Shown here: positions 29,201-34,880 of the stretch, piece by piece
Position numbering within the stretch: the first letter of the stretch is position 1
Layout of the letters: each line of letters begins with the position of its first letter
Assembly: GCF_002813295.1 (NCBI RefSeq)
Contig: NZ_PHUE01000001.1
Span: 4,909,517-4,973,516, forward strand
DNA from: Flavobacterium sp. 5
GTDB taxonomy: Bacteria; Bacteroidota; Bacteroidia; Flavobacteriales; Flavobacteriaceae
DNA length: 64,000 nt
Direction: 5' to 3'
Notes under the pieces: model-generated
The model's input: only the letters and a program-made list of their open reading frames with translations
Told to the model about the DNA's origin: nothing
The model's database searches: none
Position numbers and translations under genes: made by a program

Positions 29201-30296
29201 TAATACAAGCACCACCTCCTGTTTGTGTCCACAATACAGTTTCGTTAGCATATGATGGCACTTGACCTACCAATGATACCTGAGTAACTGTATTATCACA
29301 AAAATAAATATTCTCTGTTCCTCCTCCTAAATTAGTAACATCTTGTGTCGCCGGAGGAACGGTAATACTAACTTCGTCTGAACCTGAAATACAAGGACCT
29401 ACTACAGTCCATCTGAAAACATAAGTCCCTTCTTGTAAGTTTGAAATGTTGGTATTATTCGCATTTGCATTTGCAATAGTTGGTGTACTTGGTCCAGTAA
29501 CAAAAGTCCAAGTTCCGTTTTGTCCATTTAAGCCACAACCTCCAAAAGAACCATTTAAATTCACGTTTTGTGTTGTCGTATAACAATTACCTAATGTTAT
29601 ATCAGAACCTGCAGTTACTGGAGTAACTCCACCATAATTAGTAACCGTTATAGAAGAAGATGAACTACATTTTTGCCCTGGAGCATATTCTGGTCCTTCG
29701 ATAATCCATGATAATGTAGAGACTCCACAACTAGTCGGTGGTAATGTTAAAGTAGTAGTTGAAGAATTATGAAGGTTTATCACAACGCCAGCATTATTAC
29801 CTCCTGTTATTTCCCAATGTCCCGTTTCTCCAGCATTTAAAGGTGTATTTCCTGTTACACTAATGGCTCCCGAAGAATTAGGGCACGAAGCTATATTTGA
29901 ACCTGCATTAGCAATGGTTATTGGCATTACCACAACTGTCTTATCCTGATAAGCTAAAATACCATCACCACAAGTAGCTGAATATCTAAAAACATAGGTG
30001 TTTCCACCTGTATAGCCACTAACTGTAGTAGTTGTCGAATTGGGAGATGTTATCGTAACAGAAGGACCACTTATTTGTGACCATAATACCGATCCATTTA
30101 TTGGAGATGGTGTATTACCAATTAATCGCATACTATCTGTAGCACAAATAGTTTCATTAAGTACTCCTGCATTGACTACGCAATTTTGAGCATTTACAGT
30201 TATAAAACTCAATAAAAACAAAAGGAGAATCCAAAGAAGTTTTTTTTTATTTACAATCTTATATTGAAAATATTTTGTTTGGTAATCTTGATCCAT
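14280..30296 (-). CDS. Giant T9SS-secreted adhesin-like protein: Ig/PKD-like modules, 29 DUF11 modules, type B sorting domain
   Basis: A 5338-residue protein. The N-terminus has a basic stretch and a signal peptide (LLWILLLFLLSFITVNAQ). Residues about 38-1417 hold 15 Ig/PKD-like modules of 80-100 residues, most starting ANAGPDQ-x-x-C and ending C-x(3-5)-D-x-V. Residues about 1418-5240 hold 29 DUF11 (TIGR01451-type) modules, each opening ADLSLTK and ending in an acidic loop DxDSTPNNG...EDDYASV. The last 90 residues are a gliding motility-associated/T9SS type B C-terminal domain: FSPDGDGTNDVFYI, FEVFNRWGNLVY, TWDG and PTGTYFFIL. It should be exported by T9SS and displayed on or released from the surface as a long fibre for adhesion, gliding or matrix, with the SprF-like and PorE-like proteins downstream as partners. 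Ligand unknown. The acidic loops may bind calcium (inference). Array copy number depends on correct assembly. Confidence 0.93.
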   Translation of the reverse strand: MDQDYQTKYFQYKIVNKKKLLWILLLFLLSFITVNAQNCVVNAGVLNETICATDSMRLIGNTPSPINGSVLWSQISGPSVTITSPNSTTTTVSGYTGGNTYVFRYSATCGDGILAYQDKTVVVMPITIANAGSNIASCPNSSGAISVTGNTPLNAGETGHWEITGGNNAGVVINLHNSSTTTLTLPPTSCGVSTLSWIIEGPEYAPGQKCSSSSSITVTNYGGVTPVTAGSDITLGNCYTTTQNVNLNGSFGGCGLNGQNGTWTFVTGPSTPTIANANANNTNISNLQEGTYVFRWTVVGPCISGSDEVSITVPPATQDVTNLGGGTENIYFCDNTVTQVSLVGQVPSYANETVLWTQTGGGACIIQSPTSSTTLVTGISDAGDPYTFRYTLTNSVTGCTSYKDYVVEYKASDRTILANNGDNIFGECDQTDFSIPITVTGSGANKYRILSGPATSPLAPFPTVTKSVGNNLDISLMESGIYILQFVRSENGDLPVGCDYGFDNLAIVVSANATPSNAGSDVNLDCGVTIAPLAGVGIAGAGNHYWTQISGPNTATIVDKLEQNTTATGLISGTYEFQYITKGGGTKCPLSIDNVTVYVSSSTLSAANAGADVNSCVNSQVVLDGSIPAPGEFGLWTQISGPDMITFSDSGDPHAVASGFVTTGSSNVLQWTIGYTHPGTGGCSAPVSDTMTVTTVAGLGTTIANAGPDACYPNATTSVNLVGNNAGILEQGTWTVTPSLGVSFVDIHASSTTATIPSNGTYTFSWTIVPNVGSCGSSSDDVIVTVAADATTAVAGPDQSLCGTTATMDATLPSGATGIWTRVSGLENYTISDETDPKAVFTFQNTGPYVFRWTITAGNCSTGSDDVKITIGIPPTAANAGPDQNICSSNSTTLAGNSYDTFFELGAWTLLAGAPNVPVLADATSPTTAVSNLVQGTYTFRWTVGSKGNFLCPVTFDDVIIEVAPLATAGPDQVLCNVTSVQLVGTENSKGTWTQTGGSTTGVVITQTPSDSYVANVTVVPGNTYQFTYTTSGYNFASGGNCTGSSDNVSVTVNGGASFPPNAGVDQTICNADNSTVTLAGNTAPSGTSSEWQWVLQPTGSVANINFPTSPNTQVTGLTVQGLYILKWVFKSPTCTDLSDIVRINVYQAPSQANAGPDDTVACQQSYTTNAVAPAVGIGKWTFSSEPSGGNAIIDSPNNPKTTLSNVTVLGTYVLTWTVTNGPFTSPSLCAPSSDQVSITFNATPPSIANAGPDQKLCSVVQTNLAATAVTSGKGTWTQTSGNTASIASPNDPATLVFGLTTGVYEFTWTATTLNNDGCSSTDTMQIEIFAQPVNANAGPDQTLPQFSPVVMAATTPTVGQGEWVKFSGPPSSIVFADVNSPTTTVSGLAVGTTVLEWRVTNGPCTAATDQVSITILAQTDLELTKSVTPTSVKVGDEVTFTINVLNKDTGAGTVNATGVSVKDVLPNGYTLVAGSVTNGGIYNAGNFTITWVGLNVALGTTTQLTFKAKVTNTGNYLNTAQVTACDQFDIDSTPNNNVASEDDQSSVAVTILPTAVDLSLTKTVVNNELTPLIGTAIAFEVRVKNSSLDNATGVQIRDLLPSGYSYQIYNSTKGAYEPTTGIWNVGLVEAGVEEVLTLTVLVNPTGDYLNIAEVFSCDQPDIDSTPNNGVLTEDDYASVLTTPVKLEADLSLTKKIVGGNTNRLVGSQVSFTVVVSNAGSQTTSGVIVKDLLPTGFTFVSSSVTSGAYDEVSGNWTVGSMVNGASETLLVTATVNATGDYKNNAEVTASSLADPDSTPNNGENAEDDFATITVIPVVSVADLSLTKTVVGGNTSPLVGSPITFQIIVTNDGPQSPTGIQVKDLLPTGYTYVGSAPSTGTYNPATGIWNIGPLANGTSTTITINATVKTTGIYTNVAEITASSLPDLDSTPNNGNTTVAEDDYASVIITPIKTEADLSLTKTIVGGNVNRLVGSQVTFNVIINNAGSQATSGVTVKDLLPSGFTFVSSSISVGAYNETTGVWTIGALANGASETLTVTATVNATGIYTNVAEVTASSLPDPDSTPNNAVITEDDYGTVTVVPVTATADLSLTKTIFGGNVSPAVGASITFQIITTNDGPQNATGVQVTDLLPTGYTYVGSSPTVGTYNPATGLWNINTLANGASATLTVNATVNATGTYTNIAEVTASSLPDLDSTPNNGITTEDDYASVLITPIKQEADLSLTKTIVGGNTNHLIGSQVTFNVVVNNAGPQTTTGAVVTDLLPSGLTYVSSTFTAGSYIPATGLWNVGTLANGGSTTLIVTATVNATGNHTNKAEVTASSLTDPDSIVNNGITTEDDYASVTIVPVTAVADLSLTKIIVGGNASPLVGASVSFQIVATNNSSTQNVTGVQVKDILPSGFTYVSSLPTVGTYNETTGIWNINNLANNTSVTLTVGATVNATGNYTNIAEISASSLPDPDSTPNNGITTEDDYASVIVTPIKQQADLSLTKIIVDGNTNRLVGSQVTFNVVVNNAGAQNASGVTVKDLLPSGFTFVSSSVTTGAYNQVNGVWNIGALANGATETLIVNATVKSTGNHTNTAEISASSLSDPDSTPNNGVTTEDDYGSVTVVPVTAIADLSLTKIIVGGNTTPLVGDSVSFQIVATNDGPQDATGVQVKDVLPTGYTYVGSIPSAGTYNPANGIWNINALANGASATLTVSVTVNATGVYTNVAEVSASSLPDLDSTPNNGITTEDDYASVIVTPIKTEADLSLTKTIVGGNTNRLVGSQVVFNVVVNNAGPQPTSGVTVLDQLPTGFTYVSSTVTAGAYVPGTGVWSVGTLANGGSATLIVTATVNASGIYKNTAEITASSLSDPDSVVNNGENTEDDFASITVVPVVATADLSLTKTIVGGNASPLVGTSISFQIVATNNGPQNTTGVQVKDLLPTGYTYTISTATAGTYNPTTGIWNIGALANGVSETLTVNATVKATGDYTNIAEITASSLPDLDSTPNNGITTEDDYASVVVTPIKQEADLSLTKTIVGGNVNRLIGSEVTFNVVVNNAGPQTAPGVTVTDLLPSGFTLVSSSITTGGYNTTTGVWTIGSLVSGASETLTVTATVNASGVRTNKAEVTASGISDPDSTPNNGVITEDDYGSVTVVPVTATADLSLTKTIVGGNASPLVGSSISFQVIATNDGPQNATGVQVKDLLPTGYSYVGSAPSVGTYNSTTGIWNINALANGASATLTVNATVKPTGVYTNVAEVSASSLPDLDSTPNNGITTEDDYASVIVTPVKIEADLSLTKTIVGGNLNRLVGSQVTFNVVVNNAGTQATSGVTVLDLLPTGFTYVSSVATTGSYVSGTGVWTIGALANGASETLSVTATVNATGIYKNTAEVTASSLSDPDSVVNNGENTEDDFASLTVIPVTATADLSLTKTLIGGNTSPLVGASISFQVITTNNGPQDVTGVQVKDLLPTGYTYIGSAPSTGTYNATTGIWSIPSLANGASTTLTVNASVKATGVYTNIAEITASSLPDLDSTPNNGVTTEDDYASVVVTPIKQEADLSLTKTIVGGNTNRLIGSEVIFNIVVNNAGPQTASGITVKDLLPSGFTFVSSSLTTGVYNEVNGVWNIGTLINGASETLTVTAKVVATGNHTNKAEITASSIADPDSTPNNGVITEDDYGAIIVVPVTAVADLSLTKTIVGGNASPLVGSSISFQITATNDGPQNTTGVQVKDILPSGYTYVISTATAGTYNPTTGIWNINNLANGASETLMVNATIKTAGVYMNVAEITASSLPDLDSTPNNGITTEDDYASVIVTPVKLEADLSLTKTIVGGNVNRLIGSQVTFNVVVTNAGPQATSGVQVKDVLPNGFTFVSSNVTAGGYNSTTGLWNVGALANGVSETLIVTATVNATGNYTNVAEITASNLTDPDSVVNNGSTTEDDYASITVIPVTAVADLSLTKTIVGGNATPLVGTQISFQVIVSNAGPQDVTNIQVKDLLPSGYTYVISTATKGIYTPATGLWNIANLANGTSETLTVNATVNATGIYTNIAEITASSLPDLDSTPNNGNVTEDDYASVIVTPIKLEADLSLTKTIVGGNTNRLIGSPVTFNVIVNNAGPRTASGVALTDLLPSGFIFVSSNVTTGAYNSTSGVWTVETLVTGASETLVVNATVNASGNHTNKVEITNSSIADPDSTPNNGVVTEDDYASITVIPVTAVADLSLTKTIVGGNASPLVGSSISFQVVATNNGPQNATGVQVKDLLPSGYTYVISTTTAGTYNPATGIWNINNFANGASETLTVNAKVNAIGNYTNVAEIFASSLPDLDSTPNNGIATEDDYASVVVTPVKLEADLSLAKSVVRNNTSPLVGASISFQVLATNNGPQDATGVQVKDILPTGYTYVISTTSAGTYNATTGIWNINNIVNGALETLTVNATVNATGVYTNVAEIIASSLPDPDSTPNNGNTLEDDYASVVVTPIIPQADLSLTKTIVGGNATPLVGSSISFEIIATNNGPQDVTGVQVKDLLPTGYTYTISTPSAGIYNSTTGIWTIGVLPNGASENLLINAIVKATGIYTNVAEITASSLFDPNSTPNNGVITENDYASVVVTPVTFLADLSLTKTVVGGNTSPAYGTTVTFQVTVTNNGPQATTNVKVKDILPNGYTYTVYSSTAGVYNEVTGIWNIGSIANGTFENLLISAVVKRTGNYLNTAEVIESSLPDPDSTPNNGITTEDDFASLNLTPVNEIADLSISKLVVNDNITPLVGSQITFQITVTNSGPNIATGVEVKDILPSGYDYVFFNASSGSYDRITGIWNPGIILPNSSQTLLMNVLVKTPTGATNEFLNIAEVSASDQFDLDSTPNNGITTEDDYDSISVTPVIVVADLSIEKTIINNQKPNVGDIVTFQIKVSNEGPGNATGVQVKDLLPSGFTYVSHNATSGIYTFTDGRWIVGSILNGNDQTLLVYARVNPVTRALNEFLNVAEITASNLPDPDSTPNNGVITEDDYDSIDVEVQIANLSLHKSVSNVKANVGEEVTFTVQIENAGPVVATGVSIEDLLPIGYSNITNVTNGGIYRSFRIAWSNLIIPLSGLTINYQATVESPIGLTDSDYINTAQITASNQFDPNSTPNNDDGDQSEDDEDNAHIEVPKTDIAIIKTVDAVDPSIGAEINFIVTADNIGSLNATNVEVEDVLPAGYQFISATATSGEYNVSNGIWKIPSVEVNSAQTLTVKVKVLDTNDYLNIAKLVALDQIDTNASNNESSATIKPTCLKIYNEFSPDGDGTNDVFYIDCIANYPNNKFEVFNRWGNLVYAKNGYKNTWDGTSDGPEKVLPTGTYFFILDLGDGSDKTSGWLYLKR
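17310..25245 (-). repeat. Tandem array of ten two-domain (A/B) DUF11 units, about 793 bp period
   Basis: Within the giant gene, DUF11 modules 3-22 alternate between two subtypes. Type A opens with GGN-x-NRL-x-GS and carries NNAGPQ and GFTFVSS. Type B opens with GGNASPLVG and carries TNDGPQ or TNNGPQ and GYTYV. The repeated junction (GATAAATCAGCTT and variants on the plus strand) recurs near 17305, 18085, 18880, 19672, 20465, 21258, 22048, 22843, 23637, 24428 and 25228. That is a period of about 793 bases, or two modules of about 132 residues. The array thus grew by duplicating a pair of domains rather than single ones. Modules 23-24 are B-like without an intervening A. Confidence 0.88.
26041..30180 (-). 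repeat. Fifteen N-terminal Ig/PKD-like modules with paired cysteines
   Basis: The N-terminal region of the giant protein consists of 15 diverged modules. Typical openings are AGPDQSLC, AGPDQNIC, AGPDQVLC and AGVDQTIC, and typical ends are NCSTGSDDV, CTDLSDIV and CSSTDTM. One Cys near the start and one near the end of nearly every module suggests an intramodule disulfide. The last module (AGPDQTLPQF) has lost the first Cys. The DUF11 region that follows is almost free of cysteine. At DNA level these modules are much less similar to one another than the DUF11 array. Confidence 0.75.
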
Positions 30297-31685
30297 ATAT
30301 TAGTTATTTATAGTGGAAAACTTGACTCAAAAACTTAATGAAAAACAATAACACCCTTCAAAAAATATAATTATGAATTAAAAAAATCTAAACTAAAATA
30401 TTCTTAATTGTTTATATCCTTTTTTCACATTACATCATTTTTCGCAAAAATCGCAGGGTAATAAAAAACACTTAAGAATTCTAAGCATTCTTTTTAAGTA
30501 AAAAAATATTAATAAAACTACAAATAAAATTACTATTAGCAAATAATTAAGACAATTTTATCCCATATTATTCTGATAAATAAAAGATTAAGAAACCGTA
30601 AAGAGGTCTACGAATTGTTAATATAAATTTAAAACAACAAAACCATCTAAATAAAAACGCCTAACAATATTATTTATATATATAAATTAATTCTGCTTTT
30701 AATGATTTCAAAAAAATCCACTAGTAGTATTATCCCAATAATTTTCTTTGCAAGTCTTTCTCCTAATAACAGATTTATAAGAGATTCGCATATTTAATAC
30801 CGTAGTCACAATGGAATATCAATTCATCCTAATGAATCATGGATAAATAAAATTGGGAGGATTCAATTTGAGGCACTATAAAATCTCTAGTCTTTTATAA
30901 AAAGAATTCTTTCGGTTTGCTTTTTTTATATTAAAACTTATTAATACGACTAATATAAAGTAGACATGCAAACAAAATGGTAAATCTATTAGAGAAAAAC
31001 TATGTTAACTTTTACCCTTCTACTTTTTTGCATTTCCATTTCCTATTTGTCAAAATATCCTAAACAAATTGCTTGAAGAATAATCAATTTGGGATAACAA
31101 TGCACTATACCTTTCGAGTGATGATTTTTTTAGTCATTAAATATCTAAAATCATACATAGATTAGGACTGATATAAATTTATTTAATCCTTAAAGAAAAC
31201 ATATTTTATCCGAATTAAGTATTGCCTTTTATACACTTTACTGTGGTAAGTATATGTTTTTTATTAAAACATATACAAAAACACAAAAGTAGATAACATA
31301 ATATTAGTTTAGAGTAAATTATAGGTTATTCAGCCTACTCTTATAATGTAGTTTTACAAATGTAATATTTAAGTTTAACTTAAAATTATGATATTATCTA
31401 ACTAACCTAAAAAAAATCTAAACTATGAAAAATCCAAAAAAAATCTTAATTCTTTAAAAAGTAAGGCGTTTTTATTAATTAAACATTCATTTATTTAATA
31501 ATTACTCCTGTTTAAATCTATTAACAAGCATTTGAAGTTTGTTAATAATTATCGATTTTAATTGAATAAATCTTAAACCTATGTTAATGAAATTTTAAAA
31601 TAAAAGCATTTGTAAATGAAACAATTGTTTAAGTTTTTTTAGACATTATGAAATTTAGGCTATATACTAAAATCCATTGTATCTT
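30297..31685. other. Long AT-rich intergenic region
   Basis: About 1.4 kb between the divergent giant-adhesin gene and the first SusC gene. I found no convincing gene. It holds an 11-base-stem hairpin at 31250-31276 (GTATATGTTTT / AAAACATATAC) with no neighbouring gene end to explain it. It also holds an 11-codon frame at 31424-31456 (MKNPKKILIL) of unknown meaning, and a weak promoter-like pair before susC (TTTG at 31609, TAAGTTTT at 31630, spacer 17 bases). The promoters of both flanking operons must lie here. A stretch around 30700-30860 looks as if it might be a degraded coding sequence on the minus strand, but stops interrupt it and I cannot assign it. Confidence 0.45.
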
Positions 31686-34600
31686 ATGAAGAAAAGAGTA
31701 AAAAGTAAAAATGTAAAACTTTCAAAAATAATTTTACTACTATGTTTAGTGTCGCTATTTAAAGTAAGTATTATTAGGGCAGAAACATTTGATATGACTT
31801 TTGAACAAAGTCAAGACAGAATTTTGAAAGGTAAAGTTGTTAATGAAATTGGATCTCCTTTAAATGGGGTTAATGTTGTTGTAAAAGGTACATCTAGAGG
31901 TACTGTAACTGATAAAAATGGAGACTTCACTATTGATGTTCCAGAAAAAAAGAATGTTTTGATATTTTCATATATCAGCATGAAGGATCAAGAGGTTACT
32001 ATTAATGGTCAAAATGATATTACCGTAGTCATGACAGACCAAGCAGAATCTCTTAAAGAAGTGGTACTTATTGGTTACCAAAGTGTGCAAAAGAAAACGG
32101 TTACAGGTGCTATGACTACTGTAAAAGCTAAGGATATAGAGAATGTTCCGTATGCTTCTATTGATCAAATTTTAGCAGGTAAAGTAGCAGGACTTACTTC
32201 CCTAAGTACATCAGGTGAACCTGGAGCGAGAACTGTTACTAATATTAGAGGTTCTAATAGTGTCGGTTTAGGAGGTATTAGTTACCCACTTTATGTTGTT
32301 GATGGTATTATTTACGACATCAATGATATGCCAAGTTCTTATGGTAATAATCCACTAGCGTCACTTAATCCTAATGAAATCGAATCGGTAGATGTTTTGA
32401 AAGATGCCTCTGCCTCTGCTATTTATGGTTCTAGAGGAGCGAATGGTGTTATCTTAATTAAGACAAAGGCAGGATCTAAAAATCAAAGGCCAACTTTTAG
32501 AGTAAATGCTTATACAGGAATTGGATTGAAACCTTCTTTAAGAACAGTTACTGTTGGAAGATTAGAACGCCAGCTAAAATTAGATGCAATTAGTAAAAAC
32601 TATAAAGATTTAGATCATAATTTCCATATGGGTTTAACGGATAGTTTGAATGTTGCCTTTAATAACCATACTGACTGGCAAGACCTTTTTATTCAAAATG
32701 CAAAAATTAGTAACGTTGATGCTAGCGTCAGTGGAGCATTCGGGAAAAACCAATATAAGGTATCTCTAGGGTATTATGACGAAACTGGTGTTATTATTGG
32801 TTACAGATTAAAAAGATTTTCGCCTACAATGTTTTTGTCTTTATATCTAACTGATAAAATAAATTTTACGGTAAATGTCATGCCTTCCTTTATGGATACA
32901 AAGCATGGATTTGGTAATGGAGAAACTTTTCCGTTTTCTACTTGGGCATTTCCTAGTTCTTTTTGGAACATTTCGGATAAACAAAAAAAGGCTTACAAAG
33001 GTGAGGCAGGAAATCTGGATGATGACAAGAGAGTGGGACTTTTGGCGAATGCTAGGTTAAATATTAATTTCACAAAAGACTTGCTATTCACGAGTTCATT
33101 TTCTTATAACTTCTTTGAGAATAGACGAGACCAATTTCAAAGCGCATTTATTTACCAGGTGGATAAAGATGCTGCAGTTAGTGAGCACTTTGTGACTAAT
33201 ATAAATGAAATTGAGAATTATTTAACATACACAAAAAGCTTAAATGATCAACATCATTTTTCAGCAATATTAGGACTGCAAGCTTCTTCACAGGATAATA
33301 AAAGTTCCTACCTACGTGGTCAGGGTAGTTTAGGAAGTACTGTTTCTGGTATTTCTCCTGGAGTAGATTTAAGTGGTAATTCTTATATTGAAGAAAAGAA
33401 ACGAATGGGAGTTTTTGGTCGTTTTAGTTATGATTACAAAGAGAAATACTTGTTCTCAAGTAGTTATAGGAGAGATGGATCATCTCGTTATAATTCAGGC
33501 GAACGTTGGACTGATTTTTATTCTGTGGCAACAGGTTGGCTTGTTTCAGAAGAATCTTTCTTTGAACCTGTTAAAGAGGTAGTTAATTTCCTTAAATTCA
33601 GAGGTAGTTATGGAGTAACAGGTAATGACCCAGCAAGTTATTATGCCCAATATAATATTTATACTGGAAATGCTAGCTACGATGGTTCCTCATTTGGAGT
33701 AAATAATCCTGCACAGGCTGCTACTTATAATGGTGTACCCACAGTATCACAAAATTATAGTGACTTTGCAGGATCAAAAGATGTTACTTGGGAGAAATAT
33801 CCACAAGTCAATGTTGGTATTGATCTTAATATGTTTAATAATCGTGTGCAAATAAATGCTGATTGGTATGCCCGTGATTCTCAAGACGTTTTCTACTCTA
33901 CTTTAGTAGCACCAGCAACATCAGGGTATAATTTTTATAGTGGTAATGCAGTAAATATCAGAAATACTGGGTACGAATTTACACTCTCTACTGTAAACTT
34001 AGGAAATACTTCTAATTTTAAATGGAGTACCTCTTTTAATATTGCTTTTAACGATAACTATGTTACCAAATTACCTGATGGAGGAAAGGATCTTACTGTT
34101 GGGCCACCTTGGTTACAATATACATTAACAGAAGGAATGCCTTTATTTAATTACAGAGTATGGGATATTCAAGGTGTTTATGCAACAGATGCTGAAGTTC
34201 CTACAGATCCTTTAACTGGGCAAAAAATGAAATTTTATGGTGAAACAATTAAAGCTGGGGATCCTAAATATGTAGATCAAAATGGGGATCATATTATTGA
34301 CAACCTAGACAAAAAGTATGCAGGAAGTCCAAATCCTAAAGCGTCAGGAGGTATTTCTAATGATTTCCGTTACAAAAATTGGTCAATGTCTATATTTTGC
34401 AACTTTGTATATGGGCGAAAAATATGGAATGCTTACATTTCAGACAGACTTAATGGATCAAGAACTGCTGCTCCTTGGGCAGATTGGGGTTCACGCGCAA
34501 CCTTAGGTATCATTCAAGATTTAAATTATTACCAAGGTCCCGGCGATACTACCGCTGAATATGGAAGTGTGATTAGTAACAACAGTAATGTTGATCGTTT

Positions 34601-34862
34601 CAATGTTGCCAATTCTCAATATATTGAAGACGGTAGCTTTTTTAGAATAAAAAACATAAGATTGGGTTATAGCGTCCCTGAACGTTTTGGCAAAAAAATA
34701 GGATTAAGTGCCCTACAATTTTATGGTATGGCAGATAATGTGGCATTGTTTACAAAATCAACTTTACCTGATCCGGAAGCTGTTGGTTCAGATGGGTATT
34801 CATCAGGAAATAATTACCCATTGGCTATTAAGTTTACTCTTGGATTATCTGCTACTTTCTAA
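31686..34862 (+). CDS. SusC/RagA family TonB-linked outer-membrane transporter
   Basis: About 1058 residues. After a signal region (MKKRVKSKN then hydrophobic LSKIILLLCLVSLFKVSII), a carboxypeptidase-regulatory-like domain follows (ILKGKVVNEIGSPLNGVNVVVKG). Next come a TonB-box-like segment and plug (VVLIGYQSVQKKTVTGAM, then IDQILAGKVAGL and the SusC-typical LNPNEIESVDVLKDASASAIYGSRGANGVI region), and then a 22-strand-type barrel ending LALKFTLGLSATF-like with a C-terminal Phe. It imports bound ligands across the outer membrane with its SusD partner and TonB energy. A TTG at 31677 is in frame, but the ATG at 31686 gives a normal signal peptide and is preferred. There is no N-terminal STN signalling domain. 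susD follows after 18 bases. Confidence 0.93.
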   Translation: MKKRVKSKNVKLSKIILLLCLVSLFKVSIIRAETFDMTFEQSQDRILKGKVVNEIGSPLNGVNVVVKGTSRGTVTDKNGDFTIDVPEKKNVLIFSYISMKDQEVTINGQNDITVVMTDQAESLKEVVLIGYQSVQKKTVTGAMTTVKAKDIENVPYASIDQILAGKVAGLTSLSTSGEPGARTVTNIRGSNSVGLGGISYPLYVVDGIIYDINDMPSSYGNNPLASLNPNEIESVDVLKDASASAIYGSRGANGVILIKTKAGSKNQRPTFRVNAYTGIGLKPSLRTVTVGRLERQLKLDAISKNYKDLDHNFHMGLTDSLNVAFNNHTDWQDLFIQNAKISNVDASVSGAFGKNQYKVSLGYYDETGVIIGYRLKRFSPTMFLSLYLTDKINFTVNVMPSFMDTKHGFGNGETFPFSTWAFPSSFWNISDKQKKAYKGEAGNLDDDKRVGLLANARLNINFTKDLLFTSSFSYNFFENRRDQFQSAFIYQVDKDAAVSEHFVTNINEIENYLTYTKSLNDQHHFSAILGLQASSQDNKSSYLRGQGSLGSTVSGISPGVDLSGNSYIEEKKRMGVFGRFSYDYKEKYLFSSSYRRDGSSRYNSGERWTDFYSVATGWLVSEESFFEPVKEVVNFLKFRGSYGVTGNDPASYYAQYNIYTGNASYDGSSFGVNNPAQAATYNGVPTVSQNYSDFAGSKDVTWEKYPQVNVGIDLNMFNNRVQINADWYARDSQDVFYSTLVAPATSGYNFYSGNAVNIRNTGYEFTLSTVNLGNTSNFKWSTSFNIAFNDNYVTKLPDGGKDLTVGPPWLQYTLTEGMPLFNYRVWDIQGVYATDAEVPTDPLTGQKMKFYGETIKAGDPKYVDQNGDHIIDNLDKKYAGSPNPKASGGISNDFRYKNWSMSIFCNFVYGRKIWNAYISDRLNGSRTAAPWADWGSRATLGIIQDLNYYQGPGDTTAEYGSVISNNSNVDRFNVANSQYIEDGSFFRIKNIRLGYSVPERFGKKIGLSALQFYGMADNVALFTKSTLPDPEAVGSDGYSSGNNYPLAIKFTLGLSATF

Positions 34863-34880
34863 AATTAAAAAATAAAAAAC

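Noticed and set aside
14280..30296. Plus-strand open frames inside the giant gene (for example near 15591, 16027, 20980, 26092)
   Set aside because: They are antisense shadows of repetitive coding sequence, with no promoter or family match.
31250..31276. Hairpin as a terminator
   Set aside because: There is no gene ending nearby on either strand and no T tail on the plus strand.
31424..31456. Leader peptide MKNPKKILIL before susC
   Set aside because: Only 10 residues, more than 200 bases from the next gene, with no attenuator-like structure seen; kept only as a note.
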